Shown piece by piece: positions 10,953 to 22,599 of a stretch of DNA of 64,000 nucleotides. Every line of letters starts with the position of its first letter. Positions within the stretch are counted from its first letter, which is position 1. The DNA comes from Gnetum montanum (Eukaryota; Streptophyta; Gnetopsida; Gnetales; Gnetaceae). A program made the position numbers and the translations under genes. Under the pieces are notes generated by a model that worked only from the letters and a program-made list of their open reading frames with translations, did not search any database and had not been told where the DNA came from. The stretch spans positions 902,676 through 966,675 of the forward strand of contig MNCI01028444.1 of the NCBI GenBank assembly GCA_015680685.1, in the 5' to 3' direction.

Positions 10953-13436
10953 CGTTGTGTTCTTCTGTTTGAGCGTTTGTTTTACCTGGGCTAGTGTAGC
11001 TACAAAGTCTGTGTTGTTGGTTGTTGTGTTGGCTTTGGCTTCCTTCGTGTGGGTTGAGGAATGGACCTCTTGCGTAGAGGGCTTGGGCCTAGTTTGCTTG
11101 AGATTAGGGGCAGGAGCCCCAATGTTCGATTGTTGCTTGCTTGGTGTGGCCTTTGCTTCGGTTGTGGATGTTGTTCGTTGTTCGTTTGTCCTCTTCTACT
11201 GCCATTTGGTAGGCTTACCCATGTTGTTGGTAAGGTTGACTCTTGAGGGAGAATAGATTAAGACGTTGCCTACGGTTGGGCTTTGGGTAGGTGAGGGGCC
11301 ATCGCGTGGTGGCACCTTTATGATAAATGGTAGTTTAGGAGGAGTCGTTGGTGTTTAACTAGCTTGTTGTGGCACCTTGATGACGAAAGGTTTCTTTGCG
11401 GTTTTGGTCGGTGCATCATGCCATTTTAACGTCTTAGCAGATGATTGCGGTGGTACTTTGACCACGAAAGGTTTTGCAGGCGCTCGAGGTGGCACCTGGA
11501 TGATAATGGAAGGCCTCTTGCTTGTGGAGGCGGAGGGGATCGTTGCCTTGCTAAGAGGCACATGGATCATGAAAGGTTGCCACCCAAGTTTGGGCTTGCT
11601 TCCTATGGTAATGGAGTTTATGACATAGGAGGCATCATCTGTGCTAGGTTGACTCATGGTGTTGATGTTAAGTTGGCCCTATTTTATCATTGCCTGAAGA
11701 TCATCTTGTAAGGCACGGCAGTTGTCGGTATTGTGACCGGACATCTGGTGGTAGTGATAGAATTGATCTAACTTGAAGTGTCATGGGACCGAGGGCTCTT
11801 TTGGCACTGCTAAGGTGGGGTTCCTTAGTAGCTCGTAGTACCTGTTGTGTCTTCTAAGGGCATTCTCCGCTACTTGTTTATATTAGATTTTCCCGATTTT
11901 GAGGAGTTTCTCTAGTAGTTCAGAGGGTCGCATGGGTAGCGATGTATACTTAGAGCAATCCTTGCACTAAAAGTTGGGCCTTGGGGTGGCCCCTATCATT
12001 GTAGGCAGGTTGGTACTAGTGTTTGTTGTTTTTTTGCTTGTGGCTACAGTTTCCATTGTTGTCTTTTATTTGGCAATGTGTTGGTTCTTGTAAGCCACAT
12101 AGGCGGGATCATTGCTGGTTTGTGTAGCTTGTTCAATGTTCTTGATCTATGTGAAGGCTTGGATCAACATTTGAGCACTTAGGTAGTATAGTTTTGACTT
12201 AACAAAGTCATTCACGGCCCCCTTTAGAATCATAAGCAAATAGGTTTCAAGGATGGGCTCATGAAGTTCGTTAAGGACTGTGCTCCATCGTTGAATGAAC
12301 TTCTGCACAGGCTCTAGTCGTGCTTGTTTCACCTGTATCAAAGTGTCTAGTGTGGCCTTAGGATGGAGGTTGTACTTAAACTGGGTGATGAACTGATGTA
12401 ATAGATCCTCCAGAGAGGATATGGAGTTACGTGGTAGGGCTCGATACTAGTCTAAGGCATTGTCTGTTAGGGACATGGCGAACACACGTAGGATTACATG
12501 GGGCCAAGCTTGAAGCAATAGGATCTCTGATCGGAATGTTACCAAGTGAGCGTTCGAGTCTCCCTTCCCGTTGTACTTGGTTAACTATGGGAGTGTGATT
12601 CCCTTGGGTAAAGCTAATGGTGGCACTGAAGAGCTAATTAGATCATCTTGGTAGAAGTCCAGTACTTTAACTTGTTCAGTGTTTGCCGTTTTGAGGTGCC
12701 TTATCTCTTCAGCTAATGCTTGCATCATTTGTTTGGCTTCTACCCACTCTTCGATGGTAGGTAGATCAGTTGGTTGGGGAGATTTTTGGATTGTCATTTG
12801 TTGCTATGGAGCAACGTTCAGAGTTGTGGTTGCGGGGTGTGGCATGTTGAAGTGAGTGGGTTGTTGAACAAGGGGTATGGTTCCTTACCTAGCCACAAAC
12901 TATGAAGTGACACCCTAGATGTGCGGAGCTGAAGTGAGGAAAGGGGCCCCATATGTTTGCACGTGCGGTATGTACTGGGTGGAGATGGACGTGGGTAATC
13001 TCTATTGGGATACCGGTGCTTGTGTGCTCATTGATACTTGGTGAGGGGCTGTCTGTCCCATGTGAGGGTGGAATGATGGGTTCACATAGGCATGGGAAGT
13101 GAGGGTGTAATAAAAATTCTCATGTTCAGATTGTGCCACGAAGTCATCTTCCTCGTCTTGGTTTTGGGGCTCCTCAGTGGGTCACCGTGAGTTTTGGCTC
13201 CTTGCCATTAGGAGCTGGGAGATGAGTCGGTGCTGGGGCTCAGAAAGGGGGATGATGTCATATATGAAGGGAGTAAATTCATGACCCCCCATGTATATGG
13301 ACTCAAAGTTTCGGTTCGCTTCCTTCTCTGTGTGGTCAATGGGAAGGTTGGCCTGAATCTTCACATAGATGTAGTTATACTATTCTTGTGTGAGGATTAC
13401 GTGGGCATGTGCGCTAGAGATCTAGGAAGACTCCAT
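10953..13436 (-). pseudogene. Retroelement gag (Tat-like)
   Basis: A minus-strand frame from an ATG at 13436 down to the protease, broken by about a dozen stops. About 12340-12600 shows a retrotransposon-gag capsid pattern: LTKYNGKGDSNAHLVTF, then YRALPRNSISS and LHQFITQF. It continues through 12341-12147 with ILKGAVNDFV. Near 11,700-11,780 is a decayed zinc-knuckle-like stretch (YHYHQMSGHNTDNCRAL). About 11,350-11,660 is Lys/Pro-rich with repeated PFVIKVP and PFVVKVP blocks. Capsid pattern, large LTRs and protease type favour the Tat/Ogre side of Ty3/Gypsy. The lineage call is inference. Confidence 0.75.
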
Positions 13437-13539
13437 GGTGATGTGACTAGGCAGCGTACGGACAAGGCAAAAAGTGCAGCGTGTGGTCTAGGCTGAGGGT
13501 GCAACGTGTGCAATGTGCAGCGTGTGCAATGTGACTAGA

Positions 13540-13735
13540 CTGCAGCATGACTAACTGTCTAGCGTGACTTATTGTCCAGCGTGACTAACTGCAGCGTGAC
13601 TAACTGTCCATCGTGACTAACTGTCCAGCGTGACTAACTATCCAGCATGACTAATTGCAGCGTGACTAACTGTCCAACGTGACTAACTATCCAGCGTGAC
13701 CAACTGCAGCGTGACTAACTATCCAGCATGTGGAA
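13540..13735. repeat. Tandem array of CAGCGTGACTAACTGTC units in the leader
   Basis: About a dozen short units, most reading (TGTC)CAGCGTGACTAACT with variants such as CAGCATGACTAAT and CATCGTGACTAAC. The core CAGCGTGAC is one half of the palindrome found repeatedly in this element's LTRs. The array sits between the 5' LTR and gag, followed at 13740-14040 by looser GTGTGGATGCTGGGGTACA repeats. Confidence 0.85.
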
Positions 13736-14083
13736 AGTAGGTATAGTGTCTGAGGCTAAGGCACAGTGTGTGTATGCCAGGGACAGGATTATGGACAGTC
13801 TGCAGCATGTGCTAGTAGAGGACAACATCCTGGATGCTGAGTGCAGCATGTGCCAATAGAGGGCAGCGTGTCCAAGCCAAGAACAACATTTAGACGGAGT
13901 CTGTGAGCAGGGGGTAGCATCTGCAGGCTGAGGGGAGTGTGTGTATGCTGGGGTACAATGTGTGGATGCTGGGGTACAGTGTGTGGACACTGTGGTCAGC
14001 GTGTGGGCATTGTAGAGAGTTGTAGATGCTGTATGCCAGATGTTGGATCCTGTGGATAGGCAAACGGAATGCAAACAAAAGTG

Positions 14084-14105
14084 CCCTCCTTCTAGTGCCA
14101 AAAAT
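14084..14105 (-). other. Primer-binding site
   Basis: Next to the 5' LTR the minus strand reads TTTTTGGCACTAGAAGGAGG, starting with the TGG expected to pair with a tRNA CCA end. The cognate tRNA is not assigned with confidence. Confidence 0.65.
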
Positions 14106-16349
14106 TATACAGTCCAAAATCGTCGGCGTAAGGCTGGAAGCGAAACGAACGTCGAAAAATATCTAGAGAGATACAACGAACCCTACCTTCGCATGAGGGT
14201 AAGATGGAAAAACGAAGATAGAGTACCTTGGATGGTCTTCACGCAGATCAAACAAGGACTTCCCCTAGCGTACGCAGTTGCGATGCGCTGGGTTAGGCGT
14301 AAATGGGTGCGAACGACGGAAAAGAATGTAAACAAGCATGTACAACGAAGCGAATGTAAACAACTGTAAACAATGTAATAATGCAAACAATATAAATTAG
14401 CTAGCAAAAAATGCAAACAATGTAGATTACAAATGTGCACCGGTCATAATGTAGTTGCAGATTATTGCTAGTTAGACATTTAACCCTGGTGGGAATGCAG
14501 ACTCTAGGAAGGTGCAGGTTTCTGGCTCCAAGGTGTCCAGCTTGACCAAAAAACTTGTTCAGCGTATAGGGTGGTGTTCCTAGGTTTCTCAGCATGACCA
14601 AGTTTGGTGCCCAGCGTTCTATGCTCTTGTGTGTTTCGAATTGTCCCCCTTATAGATCTTGATACCCTAAAATTGCCAACCCTCTTTAAGTGGAAAAACG
14701 GGGTATTTATAGGGTTTTCGGGTGTGGGATTCAGATTTGGATGATGATGTATGGTCGTGAGGTGCGAAATATGTAGATTAGGTGATAGGTGTGTGCGTTG
14801 ACCGGATGCATGATATGATACAATGTACAGCGTATGGCATGACCAAGTCTTACGCTGGCGTGTGGAATCCACAGCGTAACAGCTTGGCATGCTCAAAGAA
14901 TAATAATAAGAAAATAATTTACAAAATAATGCCCTATTACAATGGAGAATTTTATCTCTGGCCTTCTGAAATTGTGGTCTGGCGTGTCCTGGCATCTTTG
15001 GGTCAGTGTTCAGCGTCCAGCGTGTGAGCATCCAGCATATGAAACAAAAAAGATGAATTTGAAGCCCATTTTTGACCTTTGAAGCGCATTCCAAGAGTGG
15101 ATCTGGATGCCTAAGGTCTAGAGGATGTTGTGTGTTGGATTTAGGCTCATTAGAAGACTATTTTGGCTTTGTTCTGGTTGGTCACGCTATGCAGCATGAC
15201 CAAGGTGTGATCCGAGCGTGACCAAGTGTTCATGCTCTATTTTGAACTGATTCTTGGATGCTGATCCCCTTTTCTTTTATGCCTGAATACTTCCTATTCT
15301 CCAGGGTGGTCTGGGTGTTGATTTTGAGTCCGTTTTTCTTTTGTTTCAAGCCTGTTTAGCTTGGTCATGCTGGGTTACGCTGTGCAGCATGACCAAAGTG
15401 TGGCCCCAGCATGACCAATCTTAAATGGCATGTTTGAAGCCCAAATGGTGAATTTTTGAAGCCTGTGGACATGTAATAGCATGGCCGGTCCTTGGGGGTT
15501 GCTCAGATGTCAAAGATGCTACCTGAAACTGCTTGTTTTGCCCCATTCTTTGTTTGGTAACTCTAGGTTACACTATGCAACATGACCTCAGCATGACTAC
15601 CTAAAAATGCATCATTTGAAGCCTAAAGTTGGATTTTTAGGAGCCTGTGAGCAAGTAGACTTGTTGCCTATCCCTTGGGGATGCAGTCCATGATGAAAGC
15701 TTGCCCAAAACTGCTTGATTTCGGCTGTTTTGGGTTGGTCACGCTATGGTCATGCTGTGTAGCATGACCAAAGTGTGACACCAACGTGAACAACTGAAAA
15801 TGTCATGTTTGAGGCCCAAACCTTGATTTTTTGAAACCTGTAGATATGTACAATTTTTGCCTAGCTCTTGGGGGTTGAAACCATGTCAAAATTCTACCTT
15901 GAAGTGCTTGAATTAAGCAGTTCTAGCTTGGTCACATTGTGGTCATGCTGTGCAGCGTGACCTCAGCATGACTAACTAAGAATGACCCAAAACATGTGAT
16001 TTTGGGGTTGAATCTCGAAGTTCTGAAGGCTGGGAGTTGTAGGGGGCACTGGATAAGATCATGGAGGGTTCGTGTGCTCGAATTTGGGCTGTTTGGACCT
16101 GATTTTGGGGCTCCAAAAGTTGGTCATGTTGTACACACACAGGTCATATGCTGGGTAGCGTGACCAAAGTGTGTGTGACCAAACTTGCACTTTTTGGGGC
16201 TGAAACTGTTGATTCTTGATGCCGAGACTTGCTGTAATCATCTGTGGGCCCCTGGGGAACCTTGCTTACTCCATTGTGTGTCATTTCATGCTGTTTTGGA
16301 GGCTCACAAGTTGTCTGGAAGTGTTACTGAATTTTTTGTGGTGTTTTCA
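14106..16349 (-). repeat. 5' LTR of the 10.2-kb element
   Basis: 2244 bp, collinear with 6189-8412. The first two bases are TA where the partner has TG. Reversed TATA box (TATAAATA) at 14704-14711. Palindrome copies lie near 15180, 15362, 15737 and 15930, several with GCGTG to GCATG decay. Confidence 0.92.
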
Positions 16350-16524
16350 GATGCTAAGTCTAAAACCTAGTACTAGTAGCCCCTTTGCACTTGATATGCA
16401 TTTGTTATGTTGCTAACCTAGGAGCATGTCCTAGCAAAACTTGACCTTTCCTTCAAAAAAATTGCTAACATGTATTTGTTGTAATTATCTTCAATTTCAA
16501 TAATAGAAAATATTTAAATTACTT

Positions 16525-17936
16525 TATCATTTATTAGGGGATGTTGGACCCCAAAAAAATATTGCTAATGAGCAAAGAAGATTCAAAGTACATCACAAGC
16601 TTGACACTAAGTAGACATCATTTAAGAAATGGAAAGAAAAAAATTTCTAATTTTAGAACTGTCTACTTACATATATAACCTTACAATTGATATTTTTTAA
16701 AAATAAGTGAAGAAATTTATTAGTATGGAGGAAGGTCATAATATTAACAAAATTTACATCACTTTTCAACATCTATGCTTAAACTTAAACTAGTAAAAGG
16801 ATTCAAGATAGAGTGTTGTGGCTTAATACCAATATTTGTATCAAAGCAAGAAATGGTACCACTTTTTGGAAGATCTTCACCTCAATGCTTATTATTAATC
16901 TTATGTTAAGAATCTTTACCATTAACTATAACCTACTTGTTAACACTAGTTTTAAACTATGAGTTAACAGTATTTTTATTAGACAAGGAAAATTTTGCCT
17001 TATGAATTATTTGTCTAGGATACTTAACACTTTCTCTAGTACCAGTAAAAATATGCATAGGAGCTTTTGTCTTTTCTGGATTTTTTATTATCATTTAATC
17101 ATTCTTATCATAACATTATTATCTTTGTGCCTTTATCCCATAAACATAGGCTAATCCATTAAGGTATAAAAAGGATAACTATCTACCTAAAACCAACATG
17201 TGACTAGCAAATCATAAGATACATGCTTTAACCAAATGATCAATGTCATTCTAACCATTGTTTTATTGTTTCTGTATTGCTAAAGTTTGATCTCATAACA
17301 AAATATGATAGGGGATGTCGAACCCCAAAAAAATATTAATCATAAGCCAAAAAAATAAGAGTACATCACATGCTTAATTATTGAGTAAAAATGCCCAAAA
17401 ACAACATAGAAAGGAATAACTTTCCAATTTTAGGGATGTCTACTTAGGTGAACAATCTTACAGTAGATGCTTTAAAAAACTAGATAGGAAAATTAATTGT
17501 TAGTAGGGAGGATGATCTCAGTCTTAACAGCATTTACATCATTTTCAATAGTTTTACTTGAACATAGCAAAAGGATTTGATATAGCAATGGAAATTTTTC
17601 GCAAAATTCCAAATTTTGTAGGAGAGAAAAGCCCAAAAGTAAATTCTAGCACATAATTTCCATCATGATTGACCTTACGTTAACTCATTTTAGCATCTTC
17701 TAAACCCTGATTATCAACAAATTATTTCATGTTTGCATAAATAATAGTCTTCTTACATAAGGATTTTAATTTTGTATACTATCTATTCAAAATAATCAAT
17801 ATTTCATGTAGTAAAAGCAAAACTATTCACAAAAGCTTTTGTCTTCTTTGGTTTATTTATTATCATTTGATCATTCTTATCATTGACATTATCTTAATTT
17901 TTTTAAGCTTCATATTATTTTTTCGATCTTCAACTT
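16525..17936 (-). mobile_element. LINE ORF1 distal remnant, tandemly duplicated
   Basis: The stretch from about 16525 to 17310 is repeated from 17311 to 17936. Paired landmarks are AGGGGATGTTGGACCCC / AGGGGATGTCGAACCCC, GAGTACATCACA, AGTAGGGAGGATGAT and TTATTATCATTTRATCATT. The second unit is cut by the insertion at 17937 and resumes at 30034. Its continuation there is a minus-strand DUF4283/zinc-knuckle ORF1, so this part is taken as the distal ORF1 region. No usable frame. The assignment of the 16.5-17.3 kb unit is inference from the duplication. Confidence 0.6.
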
Positions 17937-18816
17937 TGATAAACTCATATTAGTCAAGTAATGTGATAACGTATTTACAATGTCATAGCTCTGCTTACAT
18001 CATCATAGATACGATGTAGTGGGTCCTGGTCATGACTATAAATACTAATCTACCATCACATCATTGGAATAACTTTTGCACAACACTTAGTGAAATTCTT
18101 GAAGTTTCTTTTTGTGAGGTACACTTAGAGTCAGAGTTAGAAGTGAATGCCTGCAATGTGGTAACTAACACTTGTACAGAGTCTTTATTTGAGTGGATTG
18201 TACCTTGACATAATTCATGACTAGCAGTAAAGATCGAGATTATTTCTTACCATTGCAACATTATACTTGGTTTACTTTACTTAGATTAATTTTACTTTCT
18301 AGCATGTTTACTTTTATGTCATTTACATTTCTTGAACAATTTACCAATGTCTTTTAGTAAGGTGGTATAAGCATGATTGGTTTTGAGTGTTAAGTGTAAT
18401 CATTTGGTAATCAGTAGTGGCTTCACTTGGTTCACTTAGCAGGGAATTCACTTGGTAATCCTAGTAACAGTTACTTCAGCCTAGGGTGTGTACAGCAAGC
18501 TAGGCACAAATGCATATCACCATAGGCTAGAATAGATTTACATTTTAGTTATCACTTAGATTTATACTTTATTCTCATTCTCATTTTGGAAGTAGTTAGG
18601 ATTAAATTAAGCCAAAAAAATAATGATATCATATGCCTCACTAAGATTTAAACCATACTACTCGCACTTTACTAACTCAACTTGAGAAGAGAATGGTCAT
18701 GAACCAATTATTAACCACTAGCATATGTACATTGTTCATCCATGGATTATGATTTAATCACATGCATGCACATGTGACTTGTATGGTGGAGTGTTGAAAT
18801 ACCCAGCCACTCATCA
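17937..18816 (+). repeat. 5' LTR of the 12.1-kb element
   Basis: 880 bp. TATA box TATAAATA at 18037-18044, preceded by repeated ACGATGTAG/ACAATGTCATAG-like words. Ends CAGCCACTCATCA. Confidence 0.93.
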
Positions 18817-18837
18817 TTAGCATCATTGCTGAGGATG
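18817..18837 (+). other. Primer-binding site (tRNA-Asp type, decayed)
   Basis: Directly after the LTR: TTAGCATCATTGCTGAGGAT. It aligns with the better preserved sites TTGGCACCATTGTCAGGGAC (40492) and TTGGCCCCGTTGTCGGGGAC (reverse of 53783-53802). These match the tRNA-Asp site known from Athila elements. Confidence 0.75.
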
Positions 18838-18963
18838 TATCAATGTTTGATTAGTAGTTGATTTTTATAAAGTTTTTTGTATTAAGAATTACAAAGTTTA
18901 TCTTTCACATTTGAATTAATTATTTTAATAAACATACACATTTAAGAGCCTCAAAAATGTAAT

Positions 18964-21140
18964 ATGGCTTCTATACTTAATGAGAAATCGCCACTTGCTA
19001 ACAAAATTTATAAGAGTCATGACAAAGATATAATGAAGAAGACTAGAGTATGCCCATGCAAACTAGGATTTCCTATGCTCATATTGACCCATATTATCCT
19101 AATTTTACGTTTGTCTTACACTAGGATGAATACCTAAGGTGGAGATATTTGCAAGGCAACTTTGTTTTGCCTCCTAAATGTTATGCACCATCAATGCTAC
19201 AAGCAACCTTAATGAGGTTGAACCTCAATCATGCACAAGAAGGATACCATATCACTAAATACATGACTAGGCCATATCAACCTACAAAAGCACAAGTAAG
19301 AAGGGATGTTGCTATGCATATAAGACATGAACATAACAAAGGAAAAAAAAAGTGCCTTACACTATTATCCTAGAAGAAACAAATAATGATACATCTTTTT
19401 ATGGAAGAACGTCACCAAACTCATGAAATCAGATCACAAACACTGATTATTTGTCTAAAAGAGCCTATCAACATACAACTACATTCTACCCTTGTAGAAA
19501 TACCTAAGAGAGATAAGGAAGACTCCAAACTTAGGAGGAACTCAAGGCCTAAAACCTCTGCAAAATCAAAAGAAGATGAATTATAGTGTCATAGAAATAG
19601 AACCAACTAGCACTGTTCTCCTACTATTTCCTCTTCCTTCTCACATTCATCTATGGATTTTGATAGGAGGGAATAGAGACTAGAAGACTATGATAGGGAA
19701 AGAAAATGAGACTGTGAGAGACATGTACATCAAAGAAGGTACCTTGACAATGAAGAAGACAATTATGAACAAAGAAGAGATAGGATTAGGCATGAGGAAA
19801 AGGAACAAAACTATGAGCATCAAAGGAATCATAACTACAATAGAAACTATGAACCCGAATTGGCCACTTGAAAAATTATTAACATTAGGGAAGCAGTGTA
19901 TATCCCTACCAAGCATGTAAGGGATAGTCACATCAAGTGACTAAATATGAATAACATTCCCAAGTTTGAGGGTGGATATAATGCAAATCCATAGCACCAT
20001 CCTCAAGAATTCCACAATGTCTGTGCCCTTTAGAACATTGAAAATGATTTGTAGAAGTTAAAGTTATTTCCCAGAACACTCATCAAGGAATAAGAAAACT
20101 AGTACCAATCCTTAGAATAAAAAATAATCCAAAGATGGAGTACCATGCTAGAGCTTTTTAATGAAAAGTATTAGACCTAGATATGAATAATATTCTCAAG
20201 TTTAAGGGTGGATATAATGCAGATCCACAACACCATCTTCAAGCATTTCACAATGTCTATGCCCTTCAGAACATTGAGAATGATTGGCAAAAGTTGAAGT
20301 TGTTTTTGAGAATACTCATCAATGAATCAAAGAGCTAATACTAATCCTTAGAATTAGAAACAATTTGAAGATGGAGTACCACACGGGAGATTTTTAATAA
20401 CAAGTATTAAGCCTATTTCAAAGTGTCAAATTTAAGAAAACAAATTCAAGGATGGAAGTAGGGGACACATGAATCCCTTGACACGAAAATGGACAAGTAC
20501 TATTCATTACTGTGTAGATGCCTAAGCCATGGATTTTCTTAAAGGGAATAACTTAGGCATATCATTGATGGATTAAGGAACAATATTAGAGAAACTTTTG
20601 GAGTATATGCCTAGGGAAAGTTATCAGAATTGACAGCCCATTAAATTCAAAGACTAATAGACCAAGTGAAAAAAGAGGAAGGAAAATTAAAGAAAAGAGA
20701 ATCAGTTGAAGAGTATAATTAAGATCCTGTAATGATGAAAAGAAATGTGAGAATATGTGAAAGATAGGAAGAAGAAACTTTGGAGGATATAATCCAAAGG
20801 AAAACTCTACCCATCCAAGAATCAGTCAATGATATTATGATTAAGGTAGAAAAAATATGGGATTCCATGGATGACAAATTTGCCACTGCACTCAAGATAG
20901 CAAAGGAAAAGTCTGAACAATCTTTGAATAAAAACAAAGAAAGGAAGAAAAGAAGAGATAATGGATGAGAAAAATATAAACATAAAGGAAAATTTGGTGC
21001 ACTTGAAGAATTAACAGACTCCAATTTGGAAGACGAAGAAGGGTGAAAAGTGTACTAATATGAGTATCCCAAAGGATGTTGTACTGTTATGGCCCACTTA
21101 CAAGAATATAGGGCATGTGCACTTAACTGAAGATTTGTCA
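18964..21140 (+). pseudogene. gag
   Basis: The N-terminal block (19149-19230, GNFVLPPKCYAPSML) matches GNIVLPPDRSISPML of the copy at 53.5 kb. The capsid segment from 19947 has FEGGYNANP and RWSTMLELFN. It is present twice in tandem, then continues with SNLRKQIQGW, YYSLLCRCLSHG and a basic Lys/Glu-rich stretch (20780-20968). About 21050 is a decayed finger (YEYPKGCC). At least ten stops, so not functional. Confidence 0.85.
19947..20418 (+). repeat. 236-bp tandem duplication inside the capsid region
   Basis: The unit beginning ATGAATAACATTCCCAAG at 19947 repeats at 20183 as ATGAATAATATTCTCAAG. Both run through GGTGGATATAATGCA, CACAATGTCT and GATGGAGTACCA. The related elements at 41.6 kb and 52.6 kb have a single copy. 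Confidence 0.9.
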
Positions 21141-21769
21141 AGAAACAGATGCTAAGATGATTACCTTACCCACAAGGTACCTTCCAACAACCTTACCAAT
21201 TTTCATATTATCCGAGCAGAGCTTATCCTCAACCACAAGAGCAATACTAGCAATAATGGCAATAACCACAAGCATGGGGAATGCCACCATCAAGGTAGCA
21301 GTATCCATATAGGCAACCAAATCCTTATGGATATTATGTTCAATGTTCAATTTCTCTAGGAAATGCTTCAATCTACACCTCCTCTCACTACTATCCATTG
21401 GAATATCATAGACTTACTACTTCACAAATGGATACCAATCTTTATGCACACTAATCAACAACTGGTTCATTAGTCCCAACTCCTAACTCCCTACCAAAAG
21501 TACCACCATTAGTTATGTAAGGAGAACTGTCAACACAACCACAACAAAAGAGTGCTACTAGGGAAATTAATATACAAGAGGATGTATAGGTAAATGAACC
21601 TAAATCTAGAAAATGTCCATTTTTTCGAAAAATTCAAGAAAGGGTTTAAAGGATGGGAACTCTACCTACATTTGACCCATCTACACATACTCCTCAAGGG
21701 AAGACTACGCTTCCACATCCCATAGATTAGAACGTAATCACTGTCATGCTCACTTAAATTGTAATACAC

Positions 21770-22210
21770 TAGATTAAAGTAGGAGTACTTCCTAAAAAGA
21801 AAACAAATCCTAGAAGTCCCATAGTATATCTCCAAATAGCAAGACATAAACCCTACAAGGCTATACTAGATTCTGGATTAGGCATAAACTTGATCTCACA
21901 AGATATATACAAAGCCTAGAATCTTCCTCCATTGAAGAAAAGCAACATCTAACTAGAGTTTGTGGAATAGTCAATCATTATCCCACTAGGATAGGTGGAA
22001 GATGTCATCACTATCATAAGTGGTTGGTCTTATCTTGCTGATTTCTTAGTTATACATGTGGGAAAAAACAAAGGGTAATTTCCTATAATTATGGAAAGAG
22101 AATGGCTTAGCACCATGGATGCTAAGCTGGGAATCAAAGACTTGTCCTTGGAAATCTCCAAGGAAGATGAAGCTGAAATCATATAGAGGCATCAAGTTCC
22201 ATGTTTCGCA
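21770..22210 (+). pseudogene. Protease
   Basis: The frame reads AILDSGLGINLIS (active-site Asp-Ser-Gly kept), then IPLG and VEDVITIISGW, FPIIMEREWLS and KDLSLEISKED. Several TGG or CAG codons have become TAG. Confidence 0.82.
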
Positions 22211-22599
22211 TATAGTGATAATAGGTACAATTGTGCGTAGAAAATTTGGGCCATAAAAGACAACACCATCATAGCATGTAATGGATGTATATAAGATATG
22301 TGTGTACAAAAGTGTCTATATGTAGTAGCCACCCAACAAGAAGGCACCTAATGGCTAGTACTTGAAGAAGAGACTAAATTTAATATATGCATGGAACCTA
22401 CAAGTAGAATTACAAGTGCCTATGTAGAAGAAATTGATAAGTTGGAATAGTTTAAAAGATAGCCTCCTCACATCGATTCATTTTAAGAAAAAGATATTGA
22501 ATGGGAAAGATTAGAGAATACAAGAGACACACAAACCAGAACCCTTAAAACTAAAGGTCCTATCGGACAAACTAGAATATGCTTCTCTGAATAACAAGA

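Larger units (their letters stand above)
6189..16349 (-). mobile_element. Tat-like LTR retrotransposon, gag-protease only, 10.2 kb
   Basis: Two long direct repeats (6189-8412 and 14106-16349) with TG...CA ends (TA in the right copy) flank 5.7 kb of internal DNA. The flanks are GATTC (6184-6188) and GATGC (16350-16354), a 5-bp target duplication with one change. The primer site abuts the right LTR and a polypurine tract abuts the left LTR, so the element runs right to left. Internal order is leader with repeat arrays, gag, protease, then about 2 kb of non-coding DNA. RT, RNase H and integrase motifs are absent from all frames, so it would depend on enzymes from another element. It is old: stops are scattered and the LTRs are about 90 % alike by eye. 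Confidence 0.9.

Noticed and set aside
10426-11711. Several plus-strand frames of 83-157 codons
   Set aside because: Antisense to the recognisable protease and gag on the minus strand.
13540-13735. CRISPR-like appearance of short repeats
   Set aside because: Units are contiguous and degenerate without unique spacers, and lie in a plant retrotransposon leader.
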